Numbered from the stretch's first letter, positions 46,433 to 55,328 are shown. The stretch: 64,000 nt of DNA from Streptomyces sp. TRM68416 (GCF_014596915.1 NZ_JACVWU010000010.1:62001-126000), one strand, 5' to 3'. The notes: generated by a model not told the origin, from the letters alone. Numbers and translations: made by a program.

Positions 46433-47332
46433 TCAGGGCCGGTGCTCCCAGCCCCGGTCGGTGCGGGTCAGTTCCCGGAAGCCGGCCGAGGTGAGGCGGT
46501 CGAGAGCGGCCCGGTCGGTGGCATCCTCGTAGGCGACGAGGCGGTCCGCTCCGCACAGGCCCGCCCAGTGGGCCGCCTGGGCGAGGAGCAGGCGGGCCGT
46601 CTCCTCGGTCTCGGCGCGCAGGTTGCCGAGGTCGGCGAGGCCCGCGGCCCGGGTGTGGCGCTCGGGACGGGCGAGCGCCGTGTCGACCTCGACGTGGCCG
46701 AGGGCACGCGGGCCGTCGTAGGCGGTGAGACGGGTGCCGCACTCCCCCAGGCTGCGTTCGACGGTGACGCCGGGCGCGGGCTCGGGGGCGGGGAGGTCGG
46801 CGACGCGTGCGAGCAGCACGACCTCCGTGTGCCCGAGGTGCCTGAAGCCCGACCGCTCGTAGGCGGCCCGGATGTGCGGCCAGTTGCGGGGCAGGCCGTA
46901 CACGACCGGGGCGGGCAGGGAGCCGTCGGCGTACCGCACCCGGACGTTCCAGCGGGCCAGCCGCGCCAGACAGGCGGCCATCAGCAGGTCGGCGGCCTCC
47001 TCCGCGTCCGGCCAGAAGGACGCGCGCGGCCGGCACACCAGCCAGTTGATCTCCCCCGAGTCCCGGTAGTCCGCGCCGACCTCGGCGTCCGCGCGGTACC
47101 GCAGCAGATGGGCGGCCGCGACGACGTACCGGCGCTGTTCGGCGACGAGGGTGACGCGCTCAGACACCCAGGGGTCGGTGATGAACTCGTCCGGCTGCCG
47201 TTCCAGGGCGCTGAGGACGGTGTTGGTGGAGACGGAGACGCCGGGGACGACGGCGGCGACATGGGCGTTGACCAGGTCGGTGAGCTGGTCGCGGTCGTCA
47301 CGGCGGAAGGGGCGCACCTCAAGGGCGGACAT
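46433..47332 (-). CDS. GNAT-family acetyltransferase, two-domain
   Basis: This 299-residue protein has an N-terminal acetyltransferase-like half (LEVRPFRRDDRDQLTDLVNAHVAAVVPG...YVVAAAHLLRY) and a second half ending ERSGFRHLGHTEVVLLARV and, later, LTSAGFRELTRTDRGWEHRP. The C-terminal GFRELTRTDRGWEHR pattern recurs in Streptomyces GNATs. Loss of a clear acetyl-CoA R/Q-x-x-G-x-G/A loop in one half suggests one is inactive. GGAGG lies 6 nt before the ATG at 47332. Confidence 0.75.
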   Translation of the reverse strand: MSALEVRPFRRDDRDQLTDLVNAHVAAVVPGVSVSTNTVLSALERQPDEFITDPWVSERVTLVAEQRRYVVAAAHLLRYRADAEVGADYRDSGEINWLVCRPRASFWPDAEEAADLLMAACLARLARWNVRVRYADGSLPAPVVYGLPRNWPHIRAAYERSGFRHLGHTEVVLLARVADLPAPEPAPGVTVERSLGECGTRLTAYDGPRALGHVEVDTALARPERHTRAAGLADLGNLRAETEETARLLLAQAAHWAGLCGADRLVAYEDATDRAALDRLTSAGFRELTRTDRGWEHRP

Positions 47333-47429
47333 ACGGGACCTCCGGGTCGTGGTGGTGAGCGGGGAGGCCGCCATGAGATGCGGTACGCCGACGAGGGTAC
47401 GCGGGGTCGGGAGCGTCCGGCCAGGGGGG

Positions 47430-47652
47430 TGCCGGACGGGTGCCCTCCCGCATCGGCACCGCGGGCGGCGTCGTCCTCGGCCTCACCGTCAGCGTCGGCG
47501 GTCTCCTGAGCCCCCGGCTCGGACACCTGGCCGACGACGCCACCTCGCTGCGGATGGCCCTGACCCTCCTGATCGCCATGCCCGTCCTGAGCCGACTCCT
47601 CTTCCGCGGCCTGGACGCGCCCTGGATGGCCGGTCGCCCGGTGCGGGCTTAG
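47430..47652 (+). pseudogene. MFS transporter C-terminal fragment
   Basis: PSRIGTAGGVVLGLTVSVGGLLSPRLGHLADDATSLRMALTLLIAMPVLSRLLF matches the last two helices of an MFS efflux protein (the G-x-A-S-G-x-x-L-G-L and LADATSLRTAL pattern). About 340 residues are missing upstream, where the GNAT promoter now lies. It is a relic of a transporter gene. Confidence 0.7.
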
Positions 47653-47688
47653 CGTGCTTCGGGAGGCACTCCCTGCGGAAGGAACGCC

Positions 47689-48453
47689 ATGAAGCTCGAC
47701 AAGCCGGTGACCGGTGGCCCCTGCTGGACCGAGCTGGGGACGAGTGATCTTGAGGGGGCCAAGCGGTTCTACACGCGGTTGTTCGGCTGGCGGCCCGAGA
47801 CGGATCCGCGGCCGGAGGCGGGCGGCTACACGATCGCCCACCTCGGGGAGGCCCCCGTCGCCGCCCTGTCGCCGCTGTACCAGGAGTCGCAGCCGGTCGC
47901 CTGGAACGTGTCCTTCGCGGTGGCGGACGCGGACGCCGCCGCGGCGAAGGCGGAGGCCGTCGGGGCGACGGTGCTGGTCGGGCCGATGGACGTGTTCGAC
48001 GTGGGCCGCTTCAGCGTGGTCCTGGACCCGACCGGGGCCGCCTTCCAGATGTGGCAGGCGCGCACCTTCCCGGGCGCCGGGGTGTTCAACGCGCCCGGCT
48101 CACTGGGCTGGGTGGAGCTGATGACCCGGGCGCCCGAGCGTGCCGTGGCCTTCTACACGGCGGTGTTCGGCTGGAGCGTCAACGCCTCCGAGCACTACAC
48201 GCAGTGGGGCGTCGACGGGGCCGACTTCGGCGGCATGGTGACGATGGACGAGAAGTTCCCGCACGAGGTGCCGCCGCACTGGCTGCCGTACTTCGCGGTC
48301 GCGGACGTCGACGACACCGCGGCCGCGGCGACGGCGGCCCACGGCACGATCCTCATGGAGCCCACGTCGGTGCCCGAGGGCCCGCGGCTCGCGGTGCTGC
48401 GGGATCCGCAGGGCGCGGTCTTCGGTGTGTACGACGCCTCCTACGCACGCTGA
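47689..48453 (+). CDS. VOC-family protein, two glyoxalase domains
   Basis: This 254-residue protein has two VOC repeats: PCWTELGTSDLEGAKRFYTRLFGW...LDPTGAAFQMWQARTFPG, and LGWVELMTRAPERAVAFYTAVFGW...LRDPQGAVFGVYDASYAR. It is closely similar in layout to the 12336 protein. Such proteins are often annotated as hydroxylase or enzyme-like but are of unknown substrate. GGAAGGA lies before the ATG. It follows the MFS fragment. Confidence 0.88.
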   Translation: MKLDKPVTGGPCWTELGTSDLEGAKRFYTRLFGWRPETDPRPEAGGYTIAHLGEAPVAALSPLYQESQPVAWNVSFAVADADAAAAKAEAVGATVLVGPMDVFDVGRFSVVLDPTGAAFQMWQARTFPGAGVFNAPGSLGWVELMTRAPERAVAFYTAVFGWSVNASEHYTQWGVDGADFGGMVTMDEKFPHEVPPHWLPYFAVADVDDTAAAATAAHGTILMEPTSVPEGPRLAVLRDPQGAVFGVYDASYAR

Positions 48454-48518
48454 ACCGGCCTTGCGCTGGAGGGCACTCCAGCTCCTAGCGTCGACCGCAC
48501 GGACGACCCGAAGGGACA

Positions 48519-49612
48519 ATGGACGTGCGGTACACACTGTTCGGCAGGACCGGTCTGCGCGTGAGCGAGCTGAGCCTCGGCACAATGACCGTCGGCGACG
48601 ACTGGGGCTGGGGCGCCGACAAGGAGACCAGCGCCCGGATCCTCGACGCGTACTCCCCCACGCTCGAATGAGCTCACGCGGGGGCACCCCCATCGCGGGC
48701 GGCAACTTCGTCGACACCGCGAACAACTACACCGACGGCAGCTCGGAACGCATCCTCGGGGAGCTTCTCCAGGGGCGGCGCGACCGGTTCGTGCTGGCGA
48801 GCAAGTACACGTGCGGGATCCGGGACGGCGACGTCAACGCCGCGGGCAACTCCCGCAAGAACCTGGTGCAGTCGGTGGAGGCGAGCCTGGAGCGGCTGCG
48901 CACCGACCGGCTGGACGTGCTGTGGGTGCACGCCCGGGACAACTTCACCCCGGTCGAGGAGGTCATGCGCTCCCTGGACGACCTGGTGCGCACCGGCAAG
49001 GTGCTGTACGTCGGCGTCTCGGACTGGCCGGCCTGGGAGATCGCGCAGGCCAACACCCTGGCGGAGCTGCGGGGTTGGACCGCGTTCGCCGGATCGCAGC
49101 TGCGCTACAGCCTGCTGGAGCGGACCCCGGAACGTGAACTGCTGCCGCAGGCGCGGGCGTTCGACCTGGCCGTGCTGGCCTGGGCGCCGCTGGGGGGCGG
49201 GAAGCTCACCGGGAAGTACCGCACGGGCGGGACGGGACGTCTGACGGGCGAGAACGGCGAGCCCGACCCGCGCCAGGAGGACATCGTCACCGCGGTCCTC
49301 GACATCGCCGAGCAGGGCGGCTGGAGCCCGGCCCAGGTGGCCCTGGCCTGGCTGCTGGGCCGGCCGGGCAATGTCGTGCCCGTCATCGCGGCGACCGGGG
49401 AGAGCCAGCTCGCCGACAACCTCGGCGCGGTCGACATCCGGCTCGACGCCGACGCGGTCGCCCGGCTCGACGCGGTGAGCGCGGTCCCGCTGGGCTTCCC
49501 GCACGACTTCCTCCGCGAGCCGCAGATCACCCGCAACGTCTACGGCGACCGCTGGACGGAGATCGACGACCGCCGCTCCACCCATCGCCGCACCGTGCAC
49601 GACGTCCTCTGA
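48519..49612 (+). pseudogene. aldo/keto reductase split by a mini-repeat into two ATGA-coupled frames
   Basis: The first frame, 48519-48671, encodes the start of an aldo/keto reductase (MDVRYTLFGRTGLRVSELSLGTMTVGDDWGWG...ILDAY) and then reads SPTLE and stops. A second frame resumes at ATG 48668 with GGNFVDTANNYTDGSSERILGELL and runs to 49612, including the catalytic Asp and Tyr, the Lys of FVLASKYT, the His of VLWVHARD, and the rest of the barrel. A palindromic insertion (about 48654-48697) of net +35 nt breaks the frame. Stop and restart overlap as ATGA, so two polypeptides could be produced that together make the enzyme. Treat as broken unless shown otherwise. Confidence 0.75.
48654..48697. 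repeat. palindromic mini-repeat insertion
   Basis: CCCCC (48655-48659), GGGGG (48680-48684) and a second CCCCC (48687-48691) give alternative hairpins around a GAATGAGCTC centre. The layout matches a short C-rich/G-rich palindromic repeat that I recall being scattered in Streptomyces genomes. It replaces about 9 nt of an aldo/keto reductase gene. Confidence 0.65.
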
Positions 49613-49859
49613 CGCCCACCCGCGCGGCGCCAGTACGGCGGCCTCGTACGCGAGTTGATCCGGCAGGAATCCGTTTGGCCACCCGCCTGCCGGGCGCGTC
49701 CCCCACTGATGTTTTGCCCGCAAGGCACCCCTCACCTGCCGTGCTCCGCCGAATGCTCCCCGTGTACACCCTTGCGCTCGCGTGCGCGCCGCGTGGCACG
49801 GGCATTCCTTGACCGACCGTCGGGCGACGCGCCCGGCACCGTCGAGCGGGGAGGGGCGC

Positions 49860-50399
49860 GTGTACCTACCGGCTTCGCCCGGCTGGCTGCTGGTCGCGCT
49901 GTGCGCGGCGACCGGCGCCTACTGTCTGCTGCGGATGCGCAGCAGCGTCGAGGAGCAGCGCAGCGCCGCGGGCGGCGAGGCGCTCATGGGCTTCGGCATG
50001 GCCGCCATGGCCGTGCCCGCCGCCGTGTTCACCCCGCCGTCGTGGGCGTGGCCCGGCTACGCGCTCGTCTTCGGGCTGGCCGGCCTGCGCGCCCTGTGGG
50101 CGGCGCGCGCGAGCGCCCACCATCTGCACCATCTGGTGGGCACCGGGGCCATGGTCTACATGGCGGTCGTGATGGCCTCCTCCCCCGCCCACCACGCCGG
50201 GCACGGCGGTTCCGGCGTCCCGGTGGTGACGGGCCTGCTCCTGCTGTACTTCACCGGCTACGTGCTGCTGGCCGGCGTCCGGCTGGTCCCGGCCGGTGCG
50301 GGCGGGGGTGCGGTGCGGCTGGGCGACCGGCCCGAGCTGGCGCGCGCCTGCCGGCTGTCGATGGGGATCGCCATGGTCGCCATGCTGCTGACGCTGTGA
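49860..50399 (+). CDS. DUF5134 membrane protein
   Basis: This 179-residue protein has five hydrophobic segments (for example GWLLVALCAATGAYCLL at about 8-24, and SGVPVVTGLLLLYFTGYVLLAGVRLV). A His-rich patch (ASAHHLHHLVG, later PAHHAGHGG) lies at membrane boundaries, which may bind metal. GGGGAGGGG lies upstream of the GTG at 49860. It is followed by the M56 peptidase; DUF5134-M56 pairs recur in streptomycetes, sometimes near copper genes. Function is unknown. The 247-bp gap before it holds nothing I can name. Confidence 0.8.
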   Translation: MYLPASPGWLLVALCAATGAYCLLRMRSSVEEQRSAAGGEALMGFGMAAMAVPAAVFTPPSWAWPGYALVFGLAGLRALWAARASAHHLHHLVGTGAMVYMAVVMASSPAHHAGHGGSGVPVVTGLLLLYFTGYVLLAGVRLVPAGAGGGAVRLGDRPELARACRLSMGIAMVAMLLTL

Positions 50400-50473
50400 A
50401 CCTGCCGTGGTCTGCGTCACTTTGCCGCGACAGGCCATACCCCAGGGCAGTACCGCGCTCATAGGCTGCTCCC

Positions 50474-51403
50474 ATGATGGTCCCCGCGGCACTGCTGCTG
50501 CTCGCCGCCGTGACCGCTGTCGTCGCCCCGCGGCTCCTCGCCCGGGCCGACTGGCCGGACCGTGAACCGGTGGTCGCCCTGTGGGCGTGGCAGTGCGTGG
50601 TGGCGGCCGTACTCCTGTGCTGTGCGCTGTCGATGACGCTCAGCGCGGCGGCGGCCTGGCAGGCAGTGCGCGGTCACGTCTTCGCGCCGGCCCCGCAGTC
50701 GGTCGTGGAGGCCTACGCCCACGGCGTGACCGGCCCCTGGGCGGCGGCGACCGCGGTGGCGCTCGCGTGCGGCGGGCTGTGGAGCGGGGCGATGCTGGTC
50801 CGCGAGGTGGCCCGGGCCCGGCGCCGGGGCCGGCGGACCGAACTCCTGGTGCGGGCCCCGCTCCTGCCCGGCGAGCAGCCGGGTCCGGACCGCCTGGTGA
50901 TCCTGGAGGGCGAGCGGCCGGACGCCTGGTGGCTGCCCGGCGCGGTGCCCCAACTGGTCATCACCACGGCCGCGTTGCGCCGCCTCAAGGGCAGGCAGTT
51001 GGACGCCCTGCTCGCCCATGAGCAGGGTCATGCGCAGGCCCGCCACGACTGGCTGCTGCACTGCTCGGCGGCGCTGGCCGCCGGGTTCCCGCAGGTGCCG
51101 GTCTTCGCCGCGTTCCGCGACGAGATGCACCGACTGGTCGAACTCGCCGCCGACGACACGGCCTCGCGCCGCCACGGGCGCCTCACCACCGCCCTGGCAC
51201 TGGTCGAACTCAACGAGGACCGGGGCGTGTTCGGCCCCTGCCCGACCCCGCAGGCGCAGGTGCCGCACCGGGTGAACCGGCTGCTCACTCCCCCCGACCG
51301 GCTCACCGCGGGGCGCCGGCTGCGCCTGACGGCCGCGGCGGCGCTGGTGCCGGTGGTGCCGGTGCTGGTGACCTTCGTACCGGCCCTGCGGGCGCTGGGG
51401 TAG
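50474..51403 (+). CDS. M56-family membrane metallopeptidase
   Basis: This 309-residue BlaR1/MecR1-like zinc protease has N-terminal membrane segments (about 5-20 and 38-60 and 88-108), the zinc motif AHEQGHAQARHDWLLH (H182, E183, H186), and a third ligand in LVELAADDTASRR. A final membrane helix lies at residues 283-305. No sensor domain or BlaI partner gene is visible, so the signal is unknown. TAGGCT (50462-50467) lies 6 nt before the ATG, consistent with leaderless expression. Confidence 0.9.
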   Translation: MMVPAALLLLAAVTAVVAPRLLARADWPDREPVVALWAWQCVVAAVLLCCALSMTLSAAAAWQAVRGHVFAPAPQSVVEAYAHGVTGPWAAATAVALACGGLWSGAMLVREVARARRRGRRTELLVRAPLLPGEQPGPDRLVILEGERPDAWWLPGAVPQLVITTAALRRLKGRQLDALLAHEQGHAQARHDWLLHCSAALAAGFPQVPVFAAFRDEMHRLVELAADDTASRRHGRLTTALALVELNEDRGVFGPCPTPQAQVPHRVNRLLTPPDRLTAGRRLRLTAAAALVPVVPVLVTFVPALRALG

Positions 51404-51460
51404 CCGGGCCCACCGCGGCCGCATTGGCCTCACGCCCCACAGGTGGGCGAGGATCGCAGT

Positions 51461-52132
51461 ATGAGCACGCGGTCCGTCGACGCCCCGCCCCGCCGCCCCG
51501 TCCACCGCGCCGCCCTCCGCTGGGCCGGCGCGCTGGGGCTGTGTTCCACGCTACTGCTCGTCCTGGTCGCGGTCGCCTGGCACCCGTTGATCACCCTCGA
51601 CGGGGACATCGCCGAGACCACGCACCGCTGGGCGGTCGAGGAATCCGGCGTCACCCGGGCGTGCCGGATCCTGACCGACTGGGTCTGGGACCCCTGGACG
51701 ATGCGCCTGCTGGCCGCGGTCGTGGCGCTGTGGCTGGTGCGGTGGCGGGCGGCGCACTGGGCGGCCCTGTGGCTGGCGGCGACAACCCTGCTGAGCTCGC
51801 TGCTCCAGCAGGGCCTGAAGGCCGCGGTCGACCGCTCGCGCCCCGTCTGGCCCGACCCCGTCGACTCCGCCCACTACGCGGCCTTCCCCTCCGGTCACGC
51901 CATGACCGCCACGGTGGTCTGCGGCCTGCTGCTGTACCTGCTGCACCACTACGGCGCCGGCCGTGCCCTGTGGCGTACGGCGGTGGCGGTGGCGGTGGTC
52001 TCCGTCGTCGGCGTCGGCCTGACCCGCGTCTGGCTGGGCGTGCACTGGGGCACGGACGTCGTCGGCGGCTGGCTCATGGGTGCCGCGGTGGTGGCGCTGG
52101 CGGTCGCGGCGTTCGTCCGGTGGCGACCGTGA
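51461..52132 (+). CDS. PAP2-family membrane phosphatase
   Basis: This 223-residue lipid phosphatase has about six membrane segments. Its active site motifs are LKAAVDRSRP (K120-P128, the KxxxxxxRP motif), FPSGHAMTA (PSGH 143-146) and SVVGVGLTRVWLGVHWGTDVVGG (catalytic H195). It removes phosphate from lipid phosphates or undecaprenyl diphosphate at the outer membrane face. GAGGAT precedes the ATG at 51461. It is 50 bp upstream of the HAD gene. Confidence 0.92.
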   Translation: MSTRSVDAPPRRPVHRAALRWAGALGLCSTLLLVLVAVAWHPLITLDGDIAETTHRWAVEESGVTRACRILTDWVWDPWTMRLLAAVVALWLVRWRAAHWAALWLAATTLLSSLLQQGLKAAVDRSRPVWPDPVDSAHYAAFPSGHAMTATVVCGLLLYLLHHYGAGRALWRTAVAVAVVSVVGVGLTRVWLGVHWGTDVVGGWLMGAAVVALAVAAFVRWRP

Positions 52133-52182
52133 GCGGTCGCGTTTGCCCCTGACGGGGTTCTGTCCCCTCGTAGGATCCGACC

Positions 52183-52887
52183 ATGACCGCAGTCCTGTTC
52201 GATTTCTCCGGGACCCTCTTCCGGATCGAGTCCACCGAGTCCTGGCTGCGCGGGGCGCTCGCCGAGCGGAAGGTCGAGCTGTCCGGAGCGGAGCTGGCCG
52301 AGGCCGTCCGGGGGCTGGAGGCCGCGGGGGCGCTGCCGGGCGGTGCCGCCCCCGCCTGGCTGCCCGAGGACGTCGCCAGCGTCTGGGGCGTCCGGGACAA
52401 GACCCCGGAACTGCACCGCGCCGCGTACACCGGCCTCTCCCGCCGCGTCCCGCTCCCGGACGAGCGGCTGCACGACGCCCTCTACGACCGCCATATGACG
52501 CCCGCCGCCTGGCGGCCGTACCCGGACGCGGCGGAGGTGCTGGGCGCGCTGCGGGAGCGCGGTATCCGGGTCGGCGTGGTCAGCAACATCGGCTGGGACC
52601 TGCGGCCGGTCTTCCGCGAGCACGGCCTCGACCGGTACGTGGACGTCTACGTCCTGTCCTACGAGCACGGTGTCCAGAAGCCGGACCCGCGGCTGTTCCG
52701 GGCCGCGTGCGCGGAGCTCGGCGCCGATCCGGGCGAGGTCCTGATGGTCGGCGACGACCGGCGGGCGGACGGCGGGGCCGCGGCGCTGGGATGCGGGGTG
52801 CACTTCGTGGACCATCTGCCGGTGGCCGAGCGGCCGGACGGGCTGCGGCCGGTGCTGGGCCTCGTCCCGCCCGCCCCGGAGAAGTAG
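52183..52887 (+). CDS. HAD-superfamily hydrolase
   Basis: This 234-residue HAD protein has the nucleophile loop VLFDFSGTLFR (D7), the cap domain (residues 20-110), motif II VGVVSNIGWD, and motif IV VLMVGDDRRADGG. The usual second Asp (D+2) is Ser9, which is seen in some HAD subfamilies and may change reactivity from a phosphatase to a transfer or dehalogenase-type. TAGGAT (52171-52176) lies 6 nt before the ATG, suggesting a leaderless mRNA. Confidence 0.88.
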   Translation: MTAVLFDFSGTLFRIESTESWLRGALAERKVELSGAELAEAVRGLEAAGALPGGAAPAWLPEDVASVWGVRDKTPELHRAAYTGLSRRVPLPDERLHDALYDRHMTPAAWRPYPDAAEVLGALRERGIRVGVVSNIGWDLRPVFREHGLDRYVDVYVLSYEHGVQKPDPRLFRAACAELGADPGEVLMVGDDRRADGGAAALGCGVHFVDHLPVAERPDGLRPVLGLVPPAPEK

Positions 52888-53004
52888 CCCAGGGCCACTT
52901 TCCGAGCGGGGAATGCGCGCCCGCCTCGGGCGATCCCCCGCGTCGCCCGAGGCAGACGGCAGCCCTGACCGGCCGACCGCAGGGGTCGGACCGGACGCGC
53001 TGAG

Positions 53005-53029
53005 TATAGTTGGCTGGCAGCCAGTCAAC
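53005..53029 (+). promoter_or_regulatory. TetR autoregulatory operator
   Basis: GTTGGCTGG (53009-53017) and CCAGTCAAC (53021-53029) form a 9-bp inverted repeat with one mismatch. TATAGT (53005-53010) overlaps its left edge as a -10 box. The TetR gene starts at 53044, and CAGGAG (53031-53036) lies between, so the bound regulator would block its own transcription. Confidence 0.6.
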
Positions 53030-53043
53030 GCAGGAGTTACAGG

Positions 53044-53721
53044 ATGTCCCCGCGCAGCGCCTCGGTCAACGAAGAACTGCGCCGGCGTTCCCGGGAACGG
53101 CTGCTGCAGGCGGCGGTAGAGCTGGTGAGCGAGCACGGCTACGAGGCGACGACGCTCGGCGACATCGCGGACCGCGCCGGTTCGGCGCGCGGGCTGGTCT
53201 CGTACTACTTCCCCGGCAAGCGCCAGCTCGTCCAGTCGGCCGTGCACCGGCTGATGCACCGCACGCTGGAGGAGGCACTGGAGCGCGAGCCGCGCGCGGA
53301 GGACGGTCCGGAGCGGATGGCGCGGGCCATCGACGCCATCCTGGGGCTCGCCCAGGACCGGCCGGTCCTGATGCGCCAGCACATGGCGGGGCTGCTCCAG
53401 GCCGAGGGGTTCGTCCCCTGTCCCGAGCAGCGGCGGCTGGCCGAGCTGCTGCGCGACACGATGGCCCGCAACGGCTCCTGTGACGTCGACGCCGACTATC
53501 CGATGCTGCGCGCCCTGCTGATGGGCGCGGTCTACGCGGCGCTGGTCCCGGGGGCGCCGATGCCGGTGCCGGTGCTCCGGGCCGAGCTGTTCAAGCGTTA
53601 CCGGCTCGCCTGGGAGCTGGGCGTCCCGCCGGACGCGCGGACGGCGGCGCCCGGCGGGAGCTGCGACACGGACCTGTCCCGGTTCTTCGCGACGGGGGCC
53701 GCACCGGAGTGCGACTCCTAG
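53044..53721 (+). CDS. TetR/AcrR-family regulator
   Basis: This 225-residue regulator has the HTH RLLQAAVELVSEHGYEATTLGDIADRAGSARGLVSYYFPGKRQLVQSAV (residues 20-67), then an all-helical ligand domain (RMARAIDAILGLAQDRPVLMRQHMAGLLQAEG). No transporter or enzyme gene lies divergent from it, so targets may be distant. It is probably autoregulated through the dyad at 53009-53029. CAGGAG 7 nt upstream fixes the start. It is followed by an IS481 remnant on the other strand. Confidence 0.92.
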   Translation: MSPRSASVNEELRRRSRERLLQAAVELVSEHGYEATTLGDIADRAGSARGLVSYYFPGKRQLVQSAVHRLMHRTLEEALEREPRAEDGPERMARAIDAILGLAQDRPVLMRQHMAGLLQAEGFVPCPEQRRLAELLRDTMARNGSCDVDADYPMLRALLMGAVYAALVPGAPMPVPVLRAELFKRYRLAWELGVPPDARTAAPGGSCDTDLSRFFATGAAPECDS

Positions 53722-53739
53722 CTGCAGGAGGGCTGGACA

Positions 53740-53949
53740 TGGGTGACACCGCCCTGGACTCCGGTGTGGCGTCGAGGGACTGTCCCGCAGTCCGGTATCG
53801 CCATGGCGTCGCCGGCGGTTGCCCCATGTCGACGCGCGGGCACGCGAGATGGCCATCTCGGCGGCGACGTAGGCGATCGGGCGGGTGCGGCAGCGTCCGA
53901 TCAGGCGTCGACGGCCTTCGATGCTGAGGGGTGAATCGGCATGTGTCAT
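53740..53949 (-). pseudogene. IS481-family transposase N-terminal remnant
   Basis: The minus strand reads MTHADSPLSIEGRRRLIGRCRTRPIAYVAAEMAISRARASTWGNRRRRHGDTGLRDSPSTPH, which matches the leucine-zipper-HTH start of IS481 transposases (MTHxNxPLTxEGRRRL, RPIAHVAAEMGISR..S.W.NR). A ribosome site (AAGGAGGAAGAAGAG) precedes the ATG. After about 65 codons the homology stops and the DDE core is absent. It marks the left end of an accessory patch. Confidence 0.8.
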
Positions 53950-54090
53950 CTCTTCTTCCTCCTTGGCGGCTGCCGGACGGACAAGCGCAGCAGGCGCGAG
54001 GCCTCGGGGCGGAGGCTCTGCCCGAGCCAAGGCACCCAGGGGCCGTGGTGTCCTCGGCCCGAGTCGTTCGAGGCCCGGGACGCCCGGGGG

Positions 54091-55263
54091 TCAATCTGCG
54101 GTGACCACGGCGTCTTCGTGGTTGGTCTCGCGCGCGGTGCGGGTAGCCACGACCGTCATGAGCAGGCCGCACACGGTCAGGCCCGCTGCTGCGAGGTAGA
54201 TGGGCCTGGGGCCGGCAGCGGAGTCGGTGATCAGTCCGCCGACCAGGCCGGCGCAGGCGGCTGCGACCTGGTATCCGGAGGCGTTGACGGCCATCGCCAA
54301 TGTCGGGGCGTCGCCCGCGGTCGTCATCACGCGAGCTTGCATTCCGGGGATGATGGCGAAGCCGAACAGACCGATCACGACAACTGCCACCCCGGTAAGG
54401 GCTGTCGAGGCCGCAACGAACCAGGTGCCGGCAAGTGTTGCCGCCAACAGGCCGAGCAGGGCGGGTTGGAACAGCCGCGGGTTGCGATCGTAGAGCGTGC
54501 CGCCGACGAGGTTGCCGATCGTCGCGCCGACGCCATAGGCAAGCAGCAGAAGCGGCAGTCGGGCCGTCGAGTGGCCACCCAGATCCGTGAGCAGGGGCGC
54601 GAGGTAGCTGAACACCATGAGCACACCGACGTTGCCGACCGCGGTGATGGCCAGTGCCAGCAGTACCGGCGCTTGTCGCAGCACTCGCAACTCCGAGACC
54701 GCGGAGGTCCGAACCTCCTCGCGAGGCGGCGTGAGTTGCCAGAACACCAGACCCAGCCCGATCAGGCACGCAACGGCAACCGCGACGAATGTCGAACGCC
54801 AACCCCACTGACCGCCGATCCGGGTGCCGATGGGCGCGCCAAGGATCATGGCCAGGTTCATCCCGAACGCCAGCCGGGCAACCATGGTCCCGGCTCGCTC
54901 AGGCGGCGCGGACTGGACCGCGACCACCATGGCTTGGGCGAAGAAGGTCGAGGTCACCAGCGCGGTGATCACCCGGGCCACCAACAACAAGGAGAACTCG
55001 GGAGCGAGGGCGGAGACCGCATTCCCGACGACCGCGACAGCCAGCAACGACAACATCAACGGTTTCCGGTCGACACCGGTGGTCACCGCAGTAAGCACCG
55101 GACCGCCGATGATCATGCCGACGGCGTACGCCGTGACCAGCAACCCCGCGGTGCCGACGGTGACTCCGAGGTCGGTGGCGACCTCGGGCAAGATCCCGGC
55201 GACCACGAACTCGCCGGTGGTGATGCTGAAGACGCAGAACATGAGGACGGCAAGTCGAAGCAT
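54091..55263 (-). CDS. DHA1-family MFS efflux transporter
   Basis: This 390-residue drug:proton antiporter resembles Cmx/CmlR-type chloramphenicol exporters: FSITTGEFVVAGILPEVATDLGVTVGTAGLLVTAYAVGMIIGGPVLTAVTTGVDRK (motif A region), then FAQAMVVAVQSAPPERAGTMVARLAFGMNLAMILGAPIGTRIGGQWGWRSTF. The ATG at 55263 is chosen since TAGCGT lies 7 nt upstream; a GTG at 55272 overlaps the promoter. The exporter is divergent from a MerR gene and shares its operator. Confidence 0.9.
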   Translation of the reverse strand: MLRLAVLMFCVFSITTGEFVVAGILPEVATDLGVTVGTAGLLVTAYAVGMIIGGPVLTAVTTGVDRKPLMLSLLAVAVVGNAVSALAPEFSLLLVARVITALVTSTFFAQAMVVAVQSAPPERAGTMVARLAFGMNLAMILGAPIGTRIGGQWGWRSTFVAVAVACLIGLGLVFWQLTPPREEVRTSAVSELRVLRQAPVLLALAITAVGNVGVLMVFSYLAPLLTDLGGHSTARLPLLLLAYGVGATIGNLVGGTLYDRNPRLFQPALLGLLAATLAGTWFVAASTALTGVAVVVIGLFGFAIIPGMQARVMTTAGDAPTLAMAVNASGYQVAAACAGLVGGLITDSAAGPRPIYLAAAGLTVCGLLMTVVATRTARETNHEDAVVTAD

Positions 55264-55271
55264 GACCGGCA

Positions 55272-55302
55272 CGCTAAACTCTCACGTCAACGTGAGGGTC
55301 AA
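55272..55302 (-). promoter_or_regulatory. MerR operator in the exporter promoter
   Basis: On the exporter strand, TTGACC (55297-55302) and TTAGCG (55272-55277) are 19 bp apart. CTCACGT-CA-ACGTGAG (55281-55296), a perfect 7-bp inverted repeat, fills the spacer. This is the standard MerR activator design, so ligand-bound MerR likely activates the exporter. Confidence 0.7.
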
Positions 55303-55328
55303 GCCCGAGTTGTGAACGGGGTAGCCAG

